NCBI GenBank assembly: GCA_034769895.1
Contig: CM068370.1
Coordinates: 42,265,344-42,329,343 of the forward strand
Length of the DNA: 64,000 nt
From: Magicicada septendecula
Taxonomy: Eukaryota; Arthropoda; Insecta; Hemiptera; Cicadidae
Direction: 5' to 3'
Under the pieces are notes generated by a model, which saw nothing but the letters and a program-made list of their open reading frames with translations, did not search any database and was not told where the DNA came from. The stretch's first letter is position 1. Every line of letters begins with the position of its first letter. A program made the translations under genes and the position numbers. This document shows, piece by piece, positions 33,880-45,924 of this stretch.

Positions 33880-35235
33880 ATAAACGGATACAGCTTTTGT
33901 TGATTTTGAGAAGGTCTTTGATAGTGTAGATAGAAATTTGTTGTGGCAAATATTAAAAGTACGAGGGGATAAAACCCTCTTATAAGAACTATACAAGGCC
34001 TATATAGTGGAACAAGAATAGTAGTCAAAAATAATTGTAGGATATCTCAACAAATATCTGTCAATCAAGGTGTTATACAGACAAGGATGCAGTATATCAT
34101 CTACTCTTTTTAACATTTATATTGACGATCTGGTAAGCAAATGGAAACATCTAGTGAACCTTGGTATTCCGTTATCACGAGACATACATTTGAATGAGCT
34201 ATTGTTTGCTGACGACTTGCTTGTAGTTCAAAATACAGAATCTGATTTGAAAAAATCTGCTTTTTAGCTTCATCATATTTGCAAACAATACAATATGAAA
34301 ATTTCCACTATAAAAACAAAGCTAATGACATTTCGAGGTAAGGAACCAATGAGAACAAAAATAATGATTAATTATCAAATTCTACAACATGTGAGCCTTT
34401 TCAATTATTTGGGAAATGATATTGGCTATGATAGGAGTTATGATATTGGCTATGATAGGAGTTATGATATTGGCTATGATAGGAGTTATGATATTGGCTA
34501 TGATAGGAGTTATGATATTGGCTATGATAGGAGTTATGATATTGGCTATGATAGGAGTTATGATATTGATGTTACGTTACGTAAGTTCCAGACGATCTTT
34601 GGGACAATCAACCGTATTTTTAGAAACAAGGTACGTCGAGATACAAAATTGAAGTTTTACAAAGTTATGGCGGTCCTTGTACTGTCCTGTGGGTGTCAGT
34701 TATGGACAACAACCAAAAAAACATGACAGTAAAATAAAGGCCTCGGAAATGACGTTCTTCAAAAGAAGTTAAAACCTGACCGTATAAAAAATGAGGCCAT
34801 AAGAGAAGAGTTACAAGTTTTTAACTTGAGTGAAAAATTAAAAGATTACAAACGACGGCTTAAATTTTATAAAACAATGACAGTGCCTGTTTTACTGTAC
34901 GGACGTGAAACGTGGGTTCCTACAAAGAAAATTAAAACCAGATTAAAACTTCGGAAATGAAGTTTCTGAAAACAACAAAGAGTAGCACGAGATAGGATCG
35001 TTTGCGCAATGAGGATATTAGAGAAGAATTACAGGTATTCTCCATAAATAATAAGATCCAGACGTATCGCAGGGAATGGCGACAGCATCTGGATAGAGTA
35101 GAGGGTGGGCGACTACCTAAGGTTACCTTTCAATATAGACGCTTCGGTACAAGCGATGTAGGAAGACCGAGAGTGAGATGGAGAGATACTATGTGAATGC
35201 GGAACAGGCATAGCGCCTACTCCGTGAGGTGCAGA
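33880..35235 (+). pseudogene. LINE reverse transcriptase fragment with internal minisatellite
   Basis: RT motifs appear in order: AFVDFEKVFDSVDRNLLWQI (motif A, 33890-33950), then YRQGCSISSTLFNIYIDDLV (motif B, 34070-34130), then LLFADDLLVVQNTESDL (motif C with ADD, 34200-34250), and FNYLGNDIGYDRSYD. At that point a 24-bp unit is repeated six times in frame. The C-terminal part is present twice: KLKFYKVMAVLVLSCG near 34650 and LKFYKTMTVPVLLYG near 34860. The second copy runs on to RNEDIREELQVFSINNKI and VGRPRVRWRDTM, and ends in a short (GAA)n. Several stops and shifts make it dead. It belongs to the same LINE group as 15300-16204. Confidence 0.75.
34418..34561 (+). repeat. 24-bp minisatellite, six units, in the RT frame
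   Basis: Six identical units of GATATTGGCTATGATAGGAG plus TTAT lie head to tail and encode DIGYDRSY repeats. A partial seventh unit (GATATTGAT) follows. The identity of the units implies a recent expansion. Confidence 0.95.
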
Positions 35236-35239
35236 AGAA

Positions 35240-35535
35240 GAAGAAGAAGAAAAAGGCGAACAATGGTGGATAGAACGCTTAGAAACAATTCCTTAGACAG
35301 TATAAGGAATAAGGCCATAACAAAAGAGTTGCAAGTTTTTAACTAGACTGAAAAAGTGAAAGTTACAAACAACTGTAGAAAAAAAACACTTAGGAATAAT
35401 GTCAGATTCCAGACTGGTCAAACAAGTCTGGAAATACAAAACTATAGGACACGGAGTGTGGGTAGACCCAGGAAGACACGGCTGGAGGATCTTTGAGTAC
35501 AGGCAGCACATTGCCTATTCCGTGTTGTAAAGATG
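35240..35535 (+). pseudogene. Further LINE 3' end, third in tandem
   Basis: Broken frames give DSIRNKAITKELQVFN, then the block RSVGRPRKTRLEDL, then a GATGATGGTGAT-like tail at 35533-35542. It is the same C-terminal region as in the preceding copy, so three LINE 3' ends lie head to tail from 34.6 to 35.5 kb. Confidence 0.55.
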
Positions 35536-35544
35536 ATGGTGATC

Positions 35545-36160
35545 TTCTATTAAAGCCAACAACCACTTTCGAGTTGTTTGTAAAAAAAACACGTTTCGAG
35601 GAGTTCGAGTTGTAAAAAAAAAAAAAATGAGATAAGTAATGTATAAACCGGTCGGTCACGTATTTTGATTTTGGTAGGTGAGATATTATTTACTTATTTG
35701 GTATTGCGAAGAAACCTACACCAGATATTATACAGTACTATCCAGAGTACAGATTAGTAAGTAACGCCCAAAAAATTATAAAGATCGAATTCCACGTATT
35801 AATGGCAGCGTCTAATTTTTAACGTACAAGATAGAAAGCTGGACGCTAGCTCTGATCTTGATACGAAAAGAATTCAGACGACAGGAATGAAAATCCAAGC
35901 AGTATTACAAAAATTCGCTTTAACAGATTGGATAAGAACATGATATAAGAGGCGATTTAAACAAATCTTCAGTGAATGAGAGAAAACACAAAGAAATAAC
36001 TGAGTGGAGATACCATATCGGACGTATGGAAGAATATTTTTTTTTTTTTTTGCCATAATACAATGGAATTAAGTAAATTGTGCGGCACAGAAATGGAAGA
36101 AAATGGAATAATTGTTAAACAACTGATAGAATAGAAACAAAAAGTAGAAAGATTAGAGAT
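35545..36160. other. Gene-free stretch
   Basis: AT-rich with poly-A/T runs (35618-35630, 36030-36050). I see no gene or clear repeat. Confidence 0.4.
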
Positions 36161-36579
36161 AGCCAGGCTGGTAGGCCATTATTTAATGATGTTTATTACA
36201 GACGTTTCTGCCCCTCCATCAGAGACCATCTTCGTGAAAACAATTGTTTGGCACGTGTTCACCAAATAGCAGTACTGAGGTAATCTGTGTTTAGGCCCGA
36301 AGAAGGCCCATTTAAATAAACTCAGGTCCGCGCGATATAACCCGATAACGGGTAGTCTACATCAGTATACTGGGTGTTGTCGAATTGGTCCGATGGTTAT
36401 AGGAATTTGGAGATCAACCAATTAGTGGGATCGAACTGGTCCGACGGTTAGCACAGGGGGTGGAGTCGAACTAGTCCGACGCTAAAATATCAAAACCAAG
36501 GATCGAAGAAGCCTTATCATCCGCTCATATATTATACCAACTGTCCCAATAAAATTACACAGGACAATATAGTAAATAT

Positions 36580-36650
36580 ATGTAGCGGCCTTTCGGCCTT
36601 GTCAAATAACGTATATATGTAGTGGCCTTTCGGCTTTGTCAAATAACTTA
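36580..36650 (+). repeat. Tandem duplication in the MULE 3' region
   Basis: GTAGCGGCCTTTCGGCCTTG and the following TCAAATAACGTATATAT recur immediately downstream as GTAGTGGCCTTTCGGCTTTG TCAAATAAC. Each unit contains the small palindrome GGCCTTTCGGCC, which may act as a terminator-like or binding hairpin. Confidence 0.6.
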
Positions 36651-36732
36651 TTAGTTAAGAATATTTACATTTTTTTTTTACATTATTTACAGTTTCAGGT
36701 CATTCTTGTTCCTGAGTGGTAGGCGATTTTTG

Positions 36733-38108
36733 TTAAACTTTTTTATACTGGTATGAAGCACTCTTAATATACTGCAACCTCGATATTTTTTCCTTTGGGT
36801 CGACTGATCTATAGTATTTCTGTAAAGTTTCCAAGTACTGAAGCCTTTTCTTGTACTTGCTGTTGTATATAGTTCTAGGTTTTGCTGAACTCCGGATGGC
36901 AATGTACGCATCAGTTTGTACGTTCTGTATGGCTTCAATGAAAGCATAAATGTTGGGATGGGAGTGATTAAAATGTTTTCTGAATTTTGCGTGAAAAGAT
37001 TCGCAGGCATTTGTGGTGCGCTCGGATGATAATGACGCTGATGCCCACATCTCTGGAGGAAACGTAGAACTGTTGTCAATGTAGTTTTCTATTAAATAGT
37101 CGACAAACGTATCAACTTTGGGAGATGAGGGTTGAGTTGGCTCAAGATCTTCCACATATGCGTCTCCTACTTCCTCATGACTCAACATACTTAGCCCAAA
37201 AACCCAGTGTAACCATTTTCCAATGTCTGATGTAGAACTTTTGTACTCAGCGCTCAACCCAACTTGTTGTATCTTCCTCCACCAGGCCTGAGACAGGTGA
37301 AATCTGCACCCAATTACTTCTACTGTAGGCCAAACAGATTCAACTGCATTGTGTATTGCTTTTTCGAAGTCGGCTGTTACAGTCTTAGGTTTAAAAGTTA
37401 GGTTCATTTCTTCACATTTTTTTATCAAATGCTTAAAAAGGCTTCTATAAGTTGCTTCTTTCTTGTCAGGTAAAAGGCAAAAGACAAGCGGTATGTAATT
37501 CCCATTCTCTACACTATGTATTGTGAAAAATTGGTAAAAGTACTTAGCTGCAAAATTAAATGTCCCATCAATAAATATTTTATCAGTTTTTACTAGATAC
37601 TCCGCATTACTCTTAGGACAGAAAACGATAATATTTTCAGTGACAATATTCAGTAACAACATATCCTCACCGTTGTTAATCTTGATCTGTAAGCTGTCAA
37701 GAGCTTCGTGGACATCGCCAGCACGTTTCGGAAGAGGAGGAAGATTTTTTCTTTTACCATAGTTCAAGTTTCTCCTTACTCGTTCGACATCATCACGAGT
37801 GATATTGTCAGCCAAGGAATCGGGAGCGGACGCAATCTCTCTTCTTATCAATTTTGCAGGAGGTTCCAGTGATGTTTCACACTGTTAGAAATGTAATGTC
37901 TACTTAGGTCGGGACATGGTTCATGGTTATGCACACCAACAGTATTTAATAAAATGTCACCCGCGTCATCTGTGAACAAATGCGCCGAACACCCTTTTCT
38001 TCTAGAACATCGCCACTTTTGACCCGATTGTGTCTTGTCACCTTTTGAATATTTAAATCCCTCAAAAACGACTAACTTAAAGCCCTTCTCACTTAACATG
38101 GAAAACAT
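36733..38108 (-). pseudogene. MULE transposase with FLYWCH zinc finger, one frameshift
   Basis: This protein would bind the element ends and catalyse transposition. From 38108 the first 86 codons form an FLYWCH-type zinc finger: FKYSKGD, then WRCSRRKGCSAHLFTDD, then GVHNHEPCPD. This frame ends at TGA at 37850-37848. The other frame, open to 36733, joins as SLEPPAKLIRREIASAP, so a single-base shift near 37870 separates the two parts. The MULE DDE domain follows: DKIFIDGTFNFAAKYFYQF (first Asp), VTADFEKAIHNAV (second Asp), CRFHLSQAWWRKI and NACESFHAKFRKHF (Glu). About 455 residues is a normal length for small FLYWCH-MULE transposases of insects and other invertebrates. Everything except the one indel appears intact. 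Confidence 0.85.
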
Positions 38109-38459
38109 TGTACACTTCTACTAGTACTACACTGCACTGAGACTGTCTGAGAACTGACACTGAGTCTAGAGAAATGAGGCAGTTGTTGATGGGTGGGGGG
38201 TTAGGTTAGTAACCCATTCGGGAATTCCTGCCTCTACCTGCCAACTACCCGTCGGACCAGTTCAACCGCGACCTTTCGTTATGGAACAAAAATATCTTTG
38301 GAATGTTTTGACCGTCGGACCAGTTCGGTACTACCCCAGTATACTGCATGTCTTTTGATAAACAGTTGGCAACCAATTTTTTGCACTGAAGATGGCACCG
38401 ATGGTGAGGCGGAAAGTCTGTAATAAACGTCATTAGACCACGGCCCAACAGCCCGGCTG

Positions 38460-39140
38460 TCACTAATTCTAAAAATGTTAACGCAAACCGTGTGAGAGCC
38501 GAAGATCAAAAAGGAGAAAGAATGTGATCAGCACGAAAAAGCTGACTAGGTTGAAAACGGAACACATTAGCAGTCTGAACCTTGAAGTGAAGATAATGAT
38601 TTTCTATTTTGAGAACATTGTTAAACACAGCCATTTTATTTTTGCGCAAATACATTTTACCTACCCACTCGTTATATTTTAAAGTTATAGGGCGGGCGCG
38701 TTACAATTAATGTGGCCGGAAAAAACTTGACTAATTGTCCGTCGGCCGTGGATTCATGGTTCGTTGGTACCGCCACGTTGTGTTGTGAACCGGCATAATT
38801 AAATAATCGAGAACTTGGCATTGTGTGATGACAGTGGTCAGGCTCACTGAGCAAGTTGAAATCTCTATTTAAAATGTTGAAAAATCTTACTCTTATTTTG
38901 AATAGATTCGTTTGTGGATACGTATGAAAGTTAACACGCCGGCGCTACTAGATAGTACCAGGTTCTCGGGCTTCACGTCTGAAAAAAATCTCAAATTCTT
39001 TGAAACACGCACAGCCGAGAGTCACGAAGGCACCGAGGAAAATGCAGTCCATTCTGAAAGTCTGAAAGATGTTCGAGAACTGTGTTAATTGAAGAAATAT
39101 GTCATTGTTGTTGACGATTTTAAGTTAAATATGAATTAAA
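38460..39140. other. Gene-free stretch
   Basis: I see no recognisable gene or repeat. Confidence 0.4.
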
Positions 39141-39144
39141 TGTA

Positions 39145-40445
39145 GGGTAAGGTTACCTAATATGGTAATAGCTCTTGAATTACCATATAACACTCTTTCA
39201 TTCCAGCGGTAATTTAACACTCTTAAAAAATAAAAAAATAAGTCACGACTACTCGAGTTAAAACGAAAACCTGTACCAGAGTTAAACACATTATTTTTAT
39301 TACTTTCTAAAATCTTGCATGGATTTTTAATATGGTGATATGAATTCTTAATATCGTGATAGTGGGTTTTTAATATGGTGATACTACAACTATTAACACC
39401 AAATTAATTTTTCAGTTTAGAGTATGCGTTTCATCCAATAAAATCAAACTGCGCTATAAATCAATTCATTTAATACTTTTGATTACATGTAGGACAGATT
39501 TTAAAACCAAAAACAATGAAAACATGGAGACAACGGAAAACGCCATCACTGTCTCCTCCATAACAGATATCACACATGTAAACTCTGGTATCTTGATAAA
39601 GTTTCTGCGGCTGGGACATTTCATGGCAAGTGTAGCAAACAAAATTGAAACTGAATCCAGTTTGTTGCACTTTTCTTTTTCACATCACTGCTCAAAGCTG
39701 TGTTACAAATTTTGAATGGCCCATAATCATCTTCATTACAACTATCTATAGGTTGACGCTCTGCAGATTTTAGTAATTCTCAAGATGTGTTGCAACTAGG
39801 CTCACCAACAGTAACATAGGGCACTTTACAGATTAATCAACTTTACGTTTTCTATCATTATAAAGTCTGTCTGCAGAAAATAGTCGTAATACTATTTTCA
39901 GAGGGGTCCATGGAACACCAAAGGAACGTGATCCCTACATAATGTCATTTCCCCACTTTTCATTTTGAACACTGTCTACAACTTTTGTTAGTTATCTCAT
40001 TAATGTTGGTGATTACGTTTTTGTGAAGGTGACGCCTTAACATTTGGCACTATGCAAGAAAATAGTTAATTTTTCGTTCTTAGAACTTAAGGTATTATAT
40101 TGCACAACAAAATAAAATGAAACATATAATTAAATCACTGAATACTAGAACCAAAGTAAAATACTTCAACTGTATCAAATTGTTCATTTATAGTTGCTTA
40201 TAATAAAATAAAATACAAAGCGCTGCACAGCAAACACACCATAAATTCAAAATGTACAGCTCGACAATGCAACTGAATATTCACAAACACACTAGGACTG
40301 TAAAAATGCCATTAACGACAGCCAGATTCTTCCTCTATCTGCTGAAACAAAAAGGAACTAATTAGAATGGCTATTTCATATGTAAATAAAGTAAATTCAA
40401 ACTTTTACCATATTAAGTATATCACCATATTAGGTAATCTTACCC
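39145..40445. mobile_element. TA-flanked TIR element, about 1.3 kb, possibly pogo-like
   Basis: Inverted ends GGGTAAGGTTACCTAATATG (39145) and ATATTAGGTAATCTTACCC (to 40445) extend to about 27 bp and are flanked by TA (39143-39144, 40446-40447). The AATATGGTGATA core of the TIR recurs internally near 39329, 39352 and 39374 and, reversed, near 40407-40427. No DDE domain is visible. The TA duplication and repeated subterminal motif fit the Tc1/mariner/pogo superfamily. Confidence 0.6.
39470..39670 (-). CDS. Small Cys-rich open frame inside the TIR element, uncertain
   Basis: The frame of 66 codons has a regular pattern of CxxC pairs: FVCYTCHE, then YMCDICYGGDSD, then VFRCLHVF and KICPTCNQKY. 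That spacing is like a zinc-binding module such as those at the ends of some transposases. No upstream DDE domain, start context or splice site supports a real gene. It may be the remnant of a transposase C-terminus, or chance. Confidence 0.25.
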   Translation of the reverse strand: MQQTGFSFNFVCYTCHEMSQPQKLYQDTRVYMCDICYGGDSDGVFRCLHVFIVFGFKICPTCNQKY

Positions 40446-40449
40446 TATC

Positions 40450-42038
40450 GTTTCACATCATTGTTTTGAATACTGTCCAACAGGGAGACGATTAGATATA
40501 ACAATGCATGAAACAGATGACAGTTTACAGGCAGTTGTTCAGAAAACTATTAATAATCAACATGCAGTTCAAATAAATAAATATAAAATAAATATTTTGA
40601 TCCATTAAACAAAATGAATGAATCTTATTCGTAGGAAATTATATCCATAAGAGAGAAGAAAAGAATGGAAATGGCAAGGTTGCCTGAGCAAATTCAAATA
40701 ACAAACCTGAAAGGGAAGAGAGTACGTAGGAAATGGAGGGGGCTTGAAAGTAAGAGGCCGGAATAGGTACGGAGGATCCAGTTATAGTGGAATCGTTTTT
40801 TATTCTGTATACGGCCACTGTATTTTCGAAACGCATTTGTCTATTCAAAACAAGTTTTATTCTCATATTATGTGAAACAAGCGGATATTGGATCAACTTG
40901 TTTGCAGCCTCTTCCAAATATATAAATATATTCTAATATACATTCTAATTGTATGTGGGATGTAGCAGAGAGTAAAAGCATATGATATCATGTAAAGACG
41001 CTGTATGAATAAGTAGAGATTGCTGGTTTGAACGTTATAAATTAGTTAAAACACTTTCGCTCCCAGACACCGGTGACAGGAAAACCTCTCGTTACCTCAC
41101 CTGTGAAGAGTAATATCTGTCCCCCCGGCCCAGATATGTTTTCTTTTATGTTTTAACACCTGATTTTGTTGACAGTACAATATTGCCAACGTAACCCAAG
41201 GGCATATTTCTTTCACTCTGGCCCAGGAGAACGTAAAACTCTATCTAATAGCACTGATATGTGTCCACATGTTGATAAAACCTTCAAAACACAGTCATGC
41301 AATGTGTCAAACTTTGGTACACGTGGGCTGTACTGAAAATTTAATATGTCCAGATATGGCACACACGGACTCTAGAAAAAGTGTTGTATGTCCTAAAATG
41401 GTTCACATGGTAGCAAGAGTGTTATAAGAAATATGTGAAAAATGTTACTTTTAAGTATTTTTAGGCTTGTAAAATAACTTTACGTGCTGTGAAATGGTGC
41501 GTAAGGATGCTTAGCCGCGTGTGTAGTATGCGTGTGCGAGAGTACGAAATTATTTTACGGAATATTAATAAAAAACATGTTAATTTAAATAACTAATGAT
41601 ATGGGAAATTTTTAGATAGAACTTATATCAGAATGGTCGTAATAAAAAGATCTAACTGGTGACTATAGTTATTTTAAAAATCACTAACTAAATGTAGGCA
41701 TTTTTTAAGTAAAAAGGTTTTATGGTCATAAATTCAGCGTAAAAACAAACAGGGTTTTTGAAGAATTGTTCTGTTCGGATAAGTCTTCTTGGGTAAGAAC
41801 ATTTATTATCTGTAGAAAATCATGAGTAGGGGTTACCGAAGACCCAATTAGATTACGAGAATTCAGTCAATGAAAATATCTTTGAACGTTTCTTTGAAGT
41901 TTCTTTTGGAATTGACAGTGTGTAAAAAAAACGCCACGTGTTCCATGACGTTTGGTCTGCCAATCGTAAGTTAGAACAAACGCAAGTCAGAAAATTTGAA
42001 ATATTATAATTGTGCTATTCCGCGAAAGTGGAAGATGC

Positions 42039-42113
<75 letters not shown>

Positions 42114-43060
42114 TTACAACATAAATACTTCTACCACTTCTACAAAATGTGCAAAAGAATTCAATTCCGCATGGGCGCTTGGTCAGAGGTTGAAAACTAG
42201 TTCCTGAACGATATACGTAATCCGTTAATTATAGTAAAACCCAAACACGTGAAAACAAAACTTTAATAGGCATGCAACGCACGCAACACAACCTCAGTAC
42301 TAGCTCAGTGTCGTGTGCGGGACGTTCCTCCGTCTTGGAACACCTGTTTTTCGTGCAGTAACAGGAGATGTGGAGGACACCAAAACAAACGGATCTGTAA
42401 CGTCCGGCCGGGTCGCGCGCTAAGCAAGCAAACAGATGACTAATGGTTTTTATATCTGGCACTGGTACTTTAACGACGGGCATTAATGTTTAGAAGCCGG
42501 GCCATTTCCTCTTGCATAGTGTCCATTGTACGCGCGCGCGTTCCATTTCCTGGCCTCTGCAAGGGTGGCGTTACGGTTTATTTCCGCTTCCATTCTTCCG
42601 GTGTGAAATTATAATTCGTCCGCCTAACATACTATGTAAACATCCTCATAAAAAGTTCCAATGTTTGGCTGCGTCCACAGAGAGACATTTAAATTGTTTG
42701 TGTAAGTGGTGCACAGGCATCATGGATGTTTTTAAGGAATAACTGTCAGTGAGTATGTCTGTATAAATAAATTTGTGTGTGTGTGTGTGCGCGCGCGCGC
42801 GCAATTAAATGAACTAGAAGCGAGGTCCCAGTTTAAAATCGATAGTTTGGCACTTTGTCTGTCTAGCTGTTTGAGGAATGATCACGCATCAACCGATTTT
42901 CATAAAACTTAGCGGAGTATGGAATGTATGTCCATACTTTTACACTACAGACCCCTATTATTTTTAAGTGACCCCGCAAAATTAGGGAGTAGGAAGGTAA
43001 AAGTAAGAGTCAAAATTTTTTAGAAAAGTAAAATCTACGCGGAAATTCAATAGATGATTT
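40450..43060. other. Gene-free region
   Basis: Besides (TG)36 at 42041-42112 and a short (TG)n(CG)n at 42775-42802, I see no gene. Near 42848-42925 the sequence TTTGTCTGTCTAGCTGTTTG with CGATTTTCATAAAACTTAG resembles a motif seen in dispersed repeats of many insects whose element class I cannot name. Confidence 0.4.
42041..42112. repeat. (TG)36 microsatellite
   Basis: An uninterrupted TG tract. Confidence 0.95.
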
Positions 43061-43268
43061 TATCAAAACAAAAAAATTACAATGGTATGGACACACGAAA
43101 AGAATGGTACAGGGAAGATTGCCAAGGATAGATATGGAATGGGCCCCACCAGGAAGAAAGAAAAGAGGAAGGCCACTTATCACCTGAATAGAAGAAATTC
43201 AGACTATATTGAGGGAACGAGAAATTGAGAATCTTTGGATGGACAAGCATCAGTGGAAGATGTGAATT
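43060..43268 (+). pseudogene. LINE C-terminal fragment
   Basis: LQWYGHTKRMVQGRLPRIDM EWAPPGRKKRGRP is followed by a stop and then IEEIQTILREREIENLWMDK. This is the last 65 or so residues of LINE polymerases (the WxGHxxRM...GRRxxGRP block also seen at 57600-57760). It is 5'-truncated and has one stop. Confidence 0.65.
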
Positions 43269-43269
43269 C

Positions 43270-44684
43270 AATCACTTCTGTAATCTTTGGTTCCGGAAGA
43301 TGTGTAAACATTGTACAGCCGGAATAATACGAATAAAAAAACTATGCGGAATGTCAAACTAAAGGGTCTTTTAACCGGATTCTCAATACAGTGTTCAGTT
43401 TTGGAATTTCATACATTTGGAATACCAAAGTATTGCGATCAAAAGTTTGCTAAAATCGTACGAAGGCGTGGCAATTTTAAGCGAGCTCCAAATGTAGTGT
43501 TTTCTTTGAAAATTCTTAAACTTGAGGGACACTATGAACCAAAAATGAAAATGAAGGGTTTGATAAAATTGTAAAAAGTCTGCGTACAAAGGTGTTTCGT
43601 CCAAAAAATTGAGCGAGTTTTCCAGCTCTGGGAGCTTACTAGTTAGTGTACAGAAAATAAGATGTATTGTACTGATTGCATTATACATAATTATAATAAT
43701 TAGTAAACTAATACGCAACAATTTTTTAACTATTAAATTACTCGACTTTAACAAGTATCCTTACTCAAATCATATAAATTGTTACGATGGTGATGATGAT
43801 GATGATGATGATTATTATTATTATTATTAATAATATGTTAGTTTTCATATTACAAGTAATTACGTACAGACTATTTTGACGATAATAATAGTATTGTATT
43901 GTAATAAGTTAATATTATTTTTAAAAAACATATGTATGATAAAATGCATATAAAATTATTGGACTCATTTCTTCCATGAATTTTATTTTATTCTGAATAT
44001 TATTTTGATTCAAATTCATACACTTACTGCACCAAAAAGTGGTATTATTGACCCAAAAATTACATTTTTAAACAAATTTATTAATTTAGCTAAATTATTT
44101 AATAAAAATAACAGGTAAGTGTAACTAAATATTCATTATTAACCTTCGAAGTAACGAAAATAAGTCTCATGTTCAATTTAAAACATATTTACATGTTGTT
44201 ATGTTTGGCAACGAATATTTTCTATTAAGCTTAATTCTTCTAAAACGGAGGTGGTTCAATACTTTATCGGGGGCAAAGAGAAGGTAAATACATATCCTCT
44301 TCGTTTCGATTAAAAATTTAGAAACAATCTAAATTATAGAATATAATTTATTAAATTATAAATTAGTAATTATAATTACTTAATCTAAAATACCAGTGTT
44401 CCGCGTCGAAATATCGTTTGTAAATAATTATTGATATTCATTTACAACATATACACAGCTGTCGCTCTTCTGACATTTATGAGAAATTAGATGAGTGATC
44501 ATGAAATCAGCAAAGCGCAAAGATGCTAATCATAAAAATTTCCTGCTTCCTCTTTGAGCGTAAATATCCGTTTTGAAGAGTATGAAGGGTGACATAATAT
44601 CCATGTGTGTTGTTTTACAGTGTGTCTGTAATTAGGATACCTTCAGTAACTATGTACTTGCTAATTTCATGAGTGTTTCGAAGT
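43270..44684. other. Gene-free AT-rich stretch
   Basis: It holds a short (GAT)n(TTA)n tract at 43790-43828. I see no gene. Confidence 0.4.
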
Positions 44685-44692
44685 ATCGACCA

Positions 44693-45363
44693 CAGCAGAC
44701 TAAAGGGGGCGTGGAGGCGGCCCGCCTCGGGTCACACTTAGTAGGGGGCTTCCAGATATAGAAAATTAAGTTTAAGAGACCAACAATTTATTTAAAACCT
44801 TTCATCAGAATTTTTCCCAAACAGTGGATAATTCAGAACGGAAATCAGGTCAGTTACTCAAACCTGTGAATGAATTCACAAAAAAAAATGCATCATATTG
44901 CGTGAGTGGACAAAACCGCGAGTGATATCGAAGACAACTGCACATACAACTGTACAGATAAGTAACATAGCGTGTGTTAATGCACTAAAACTGTGAACTG
45001 ACTTGAAGAAAAATTTCCAAGTAATGTTTGCGGTAATGATAAGCAGTATATAAGTTTATTATATATTATAAAATATTGTAATAAATTTAATGCAATATAT
45101 AAATAATAGCCTACTAATTCTATTATTTCTTTAAACTTTCTATTTACAATAAGTTAGTGGATTTTTATTTCAAACATTACTACAGCTTCTTATTAAGTTT
45201 CCTAACTAGATGTAGGCCTATCACTACAGTGATTAGACAATAAAAATATATAACAGTAAAGTGTTTTTGCTATATATTGCTTAAAGATAAACACCCATCT
45301 TATGGGAGGGGAACCTCAGAAAGAAATCCTCCCCGGGCCTCCAGTGGCCTAGGTACGCCACTG
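44693..45363. mobile_element. Non-autonomous hAT element with 8-bp target duplication
   Basis: ATCGACCA is duplicated exactly at 44685-44692 and 45364-45371. The element starts CAGCAGAC and ends CGCCACTG, the CAG...CTG termini of hAT. Subterminal GC-rich blocks (GGAGGCGGCCCGCCTCGG near 44713 and CCCCGGGCCTCCAGTGGCC near 45331) give an imperfect second inverted match. The 671-bp unit encodes nothing. Confidence 0.75.
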
Positions 45364-45371
45364 ATCGACCA

Positions 45372-45920
45372 TAGAATTTTATAATTTCAGTTTACATTAA
45401 TTCATGCGACTGTTCGATTTTGACATTGATGTGATTCGCAGAAACAGAGTGATCAAGACGGAACGCGTGGAACATTTTCTTAATATTTAAAATAAACGTA
45501 AACTTAGCTAGCAAAAGCTCTCCATGTCACGTGACCCCTCGTCTCTTATTTCTTCACGTTTGTTTCTCTTTTCCAATGACATATTTGATTCGATGTACGT
45601 GTTTGTGTTCGATGTGATATGCGCGCGCGTTTTTGACTAACATTTCTTTATTCGAGTTTATTGTACTCTTTCTTAAAGTATTTTATTAACAAGTTGTTAA
45701 GTCACTTCACGTTGTATAAGAAATTCAGGAACTTTTGAAGCATCGCTGTAATCTGTCACATTTTTACGAAAAAGCTTATTCTATATCCATAAAAATTAAA
45801 TTTTGAAAATTACACAATTTTAAGCGTTGAAAAAATTCAAAGTTTTAAAATTTTTACAAATAAATGTAAATTTTTCAAACTAAATGTATCACCAAGAGAA
45901 ACTGTAAACCTATTATCAAG
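45372..45920. other. Gene-free stretch
   Basis: AT-rich; I see nothing recognisable. Confidence 0.4.
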
Positions 45921-45924
45921 CCAT

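Larger units (their letters stand above)
36372..38336 (-). mobile_element. MULE (Mutator-like) transposon with 9-bp target duplication
   Basis: CAGTATACT is duplicated exactly at 36363-36371 and 38337-38345, the 9-bp length typical of MULEs. The ends GGGTGTTGTCGAATTGGTCC and GGACCAGTTCGGTACTACCC are inverted. A TCGAACTGGTCCGACGGTT motif occurs three times near the left end (36380, 36431, 36466) and twice near the right end (38249, 38311, reversed). The element is 1965 bp and carries one transposase gene. Confidence 0.9.
36163..38457. mobile_element. Hairpin element of the 68-269 family, split by a MULE
   Basis: CAGGCTGGTAGGCCATTATT near 36163 and GACGTTTATTACAGAC-like sequence pair with GTCTGTAATAAACGTCATTA and CACGGCCCAACAGCCCGGCTG-like sequence near 38416-38457. 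Next to the repeats both arms carry a CTGAAGATGG or CGAAGATGG block followed by GAAA. The element is about 320 bp without the MULE. Non-coding. Confidence 0.55.
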
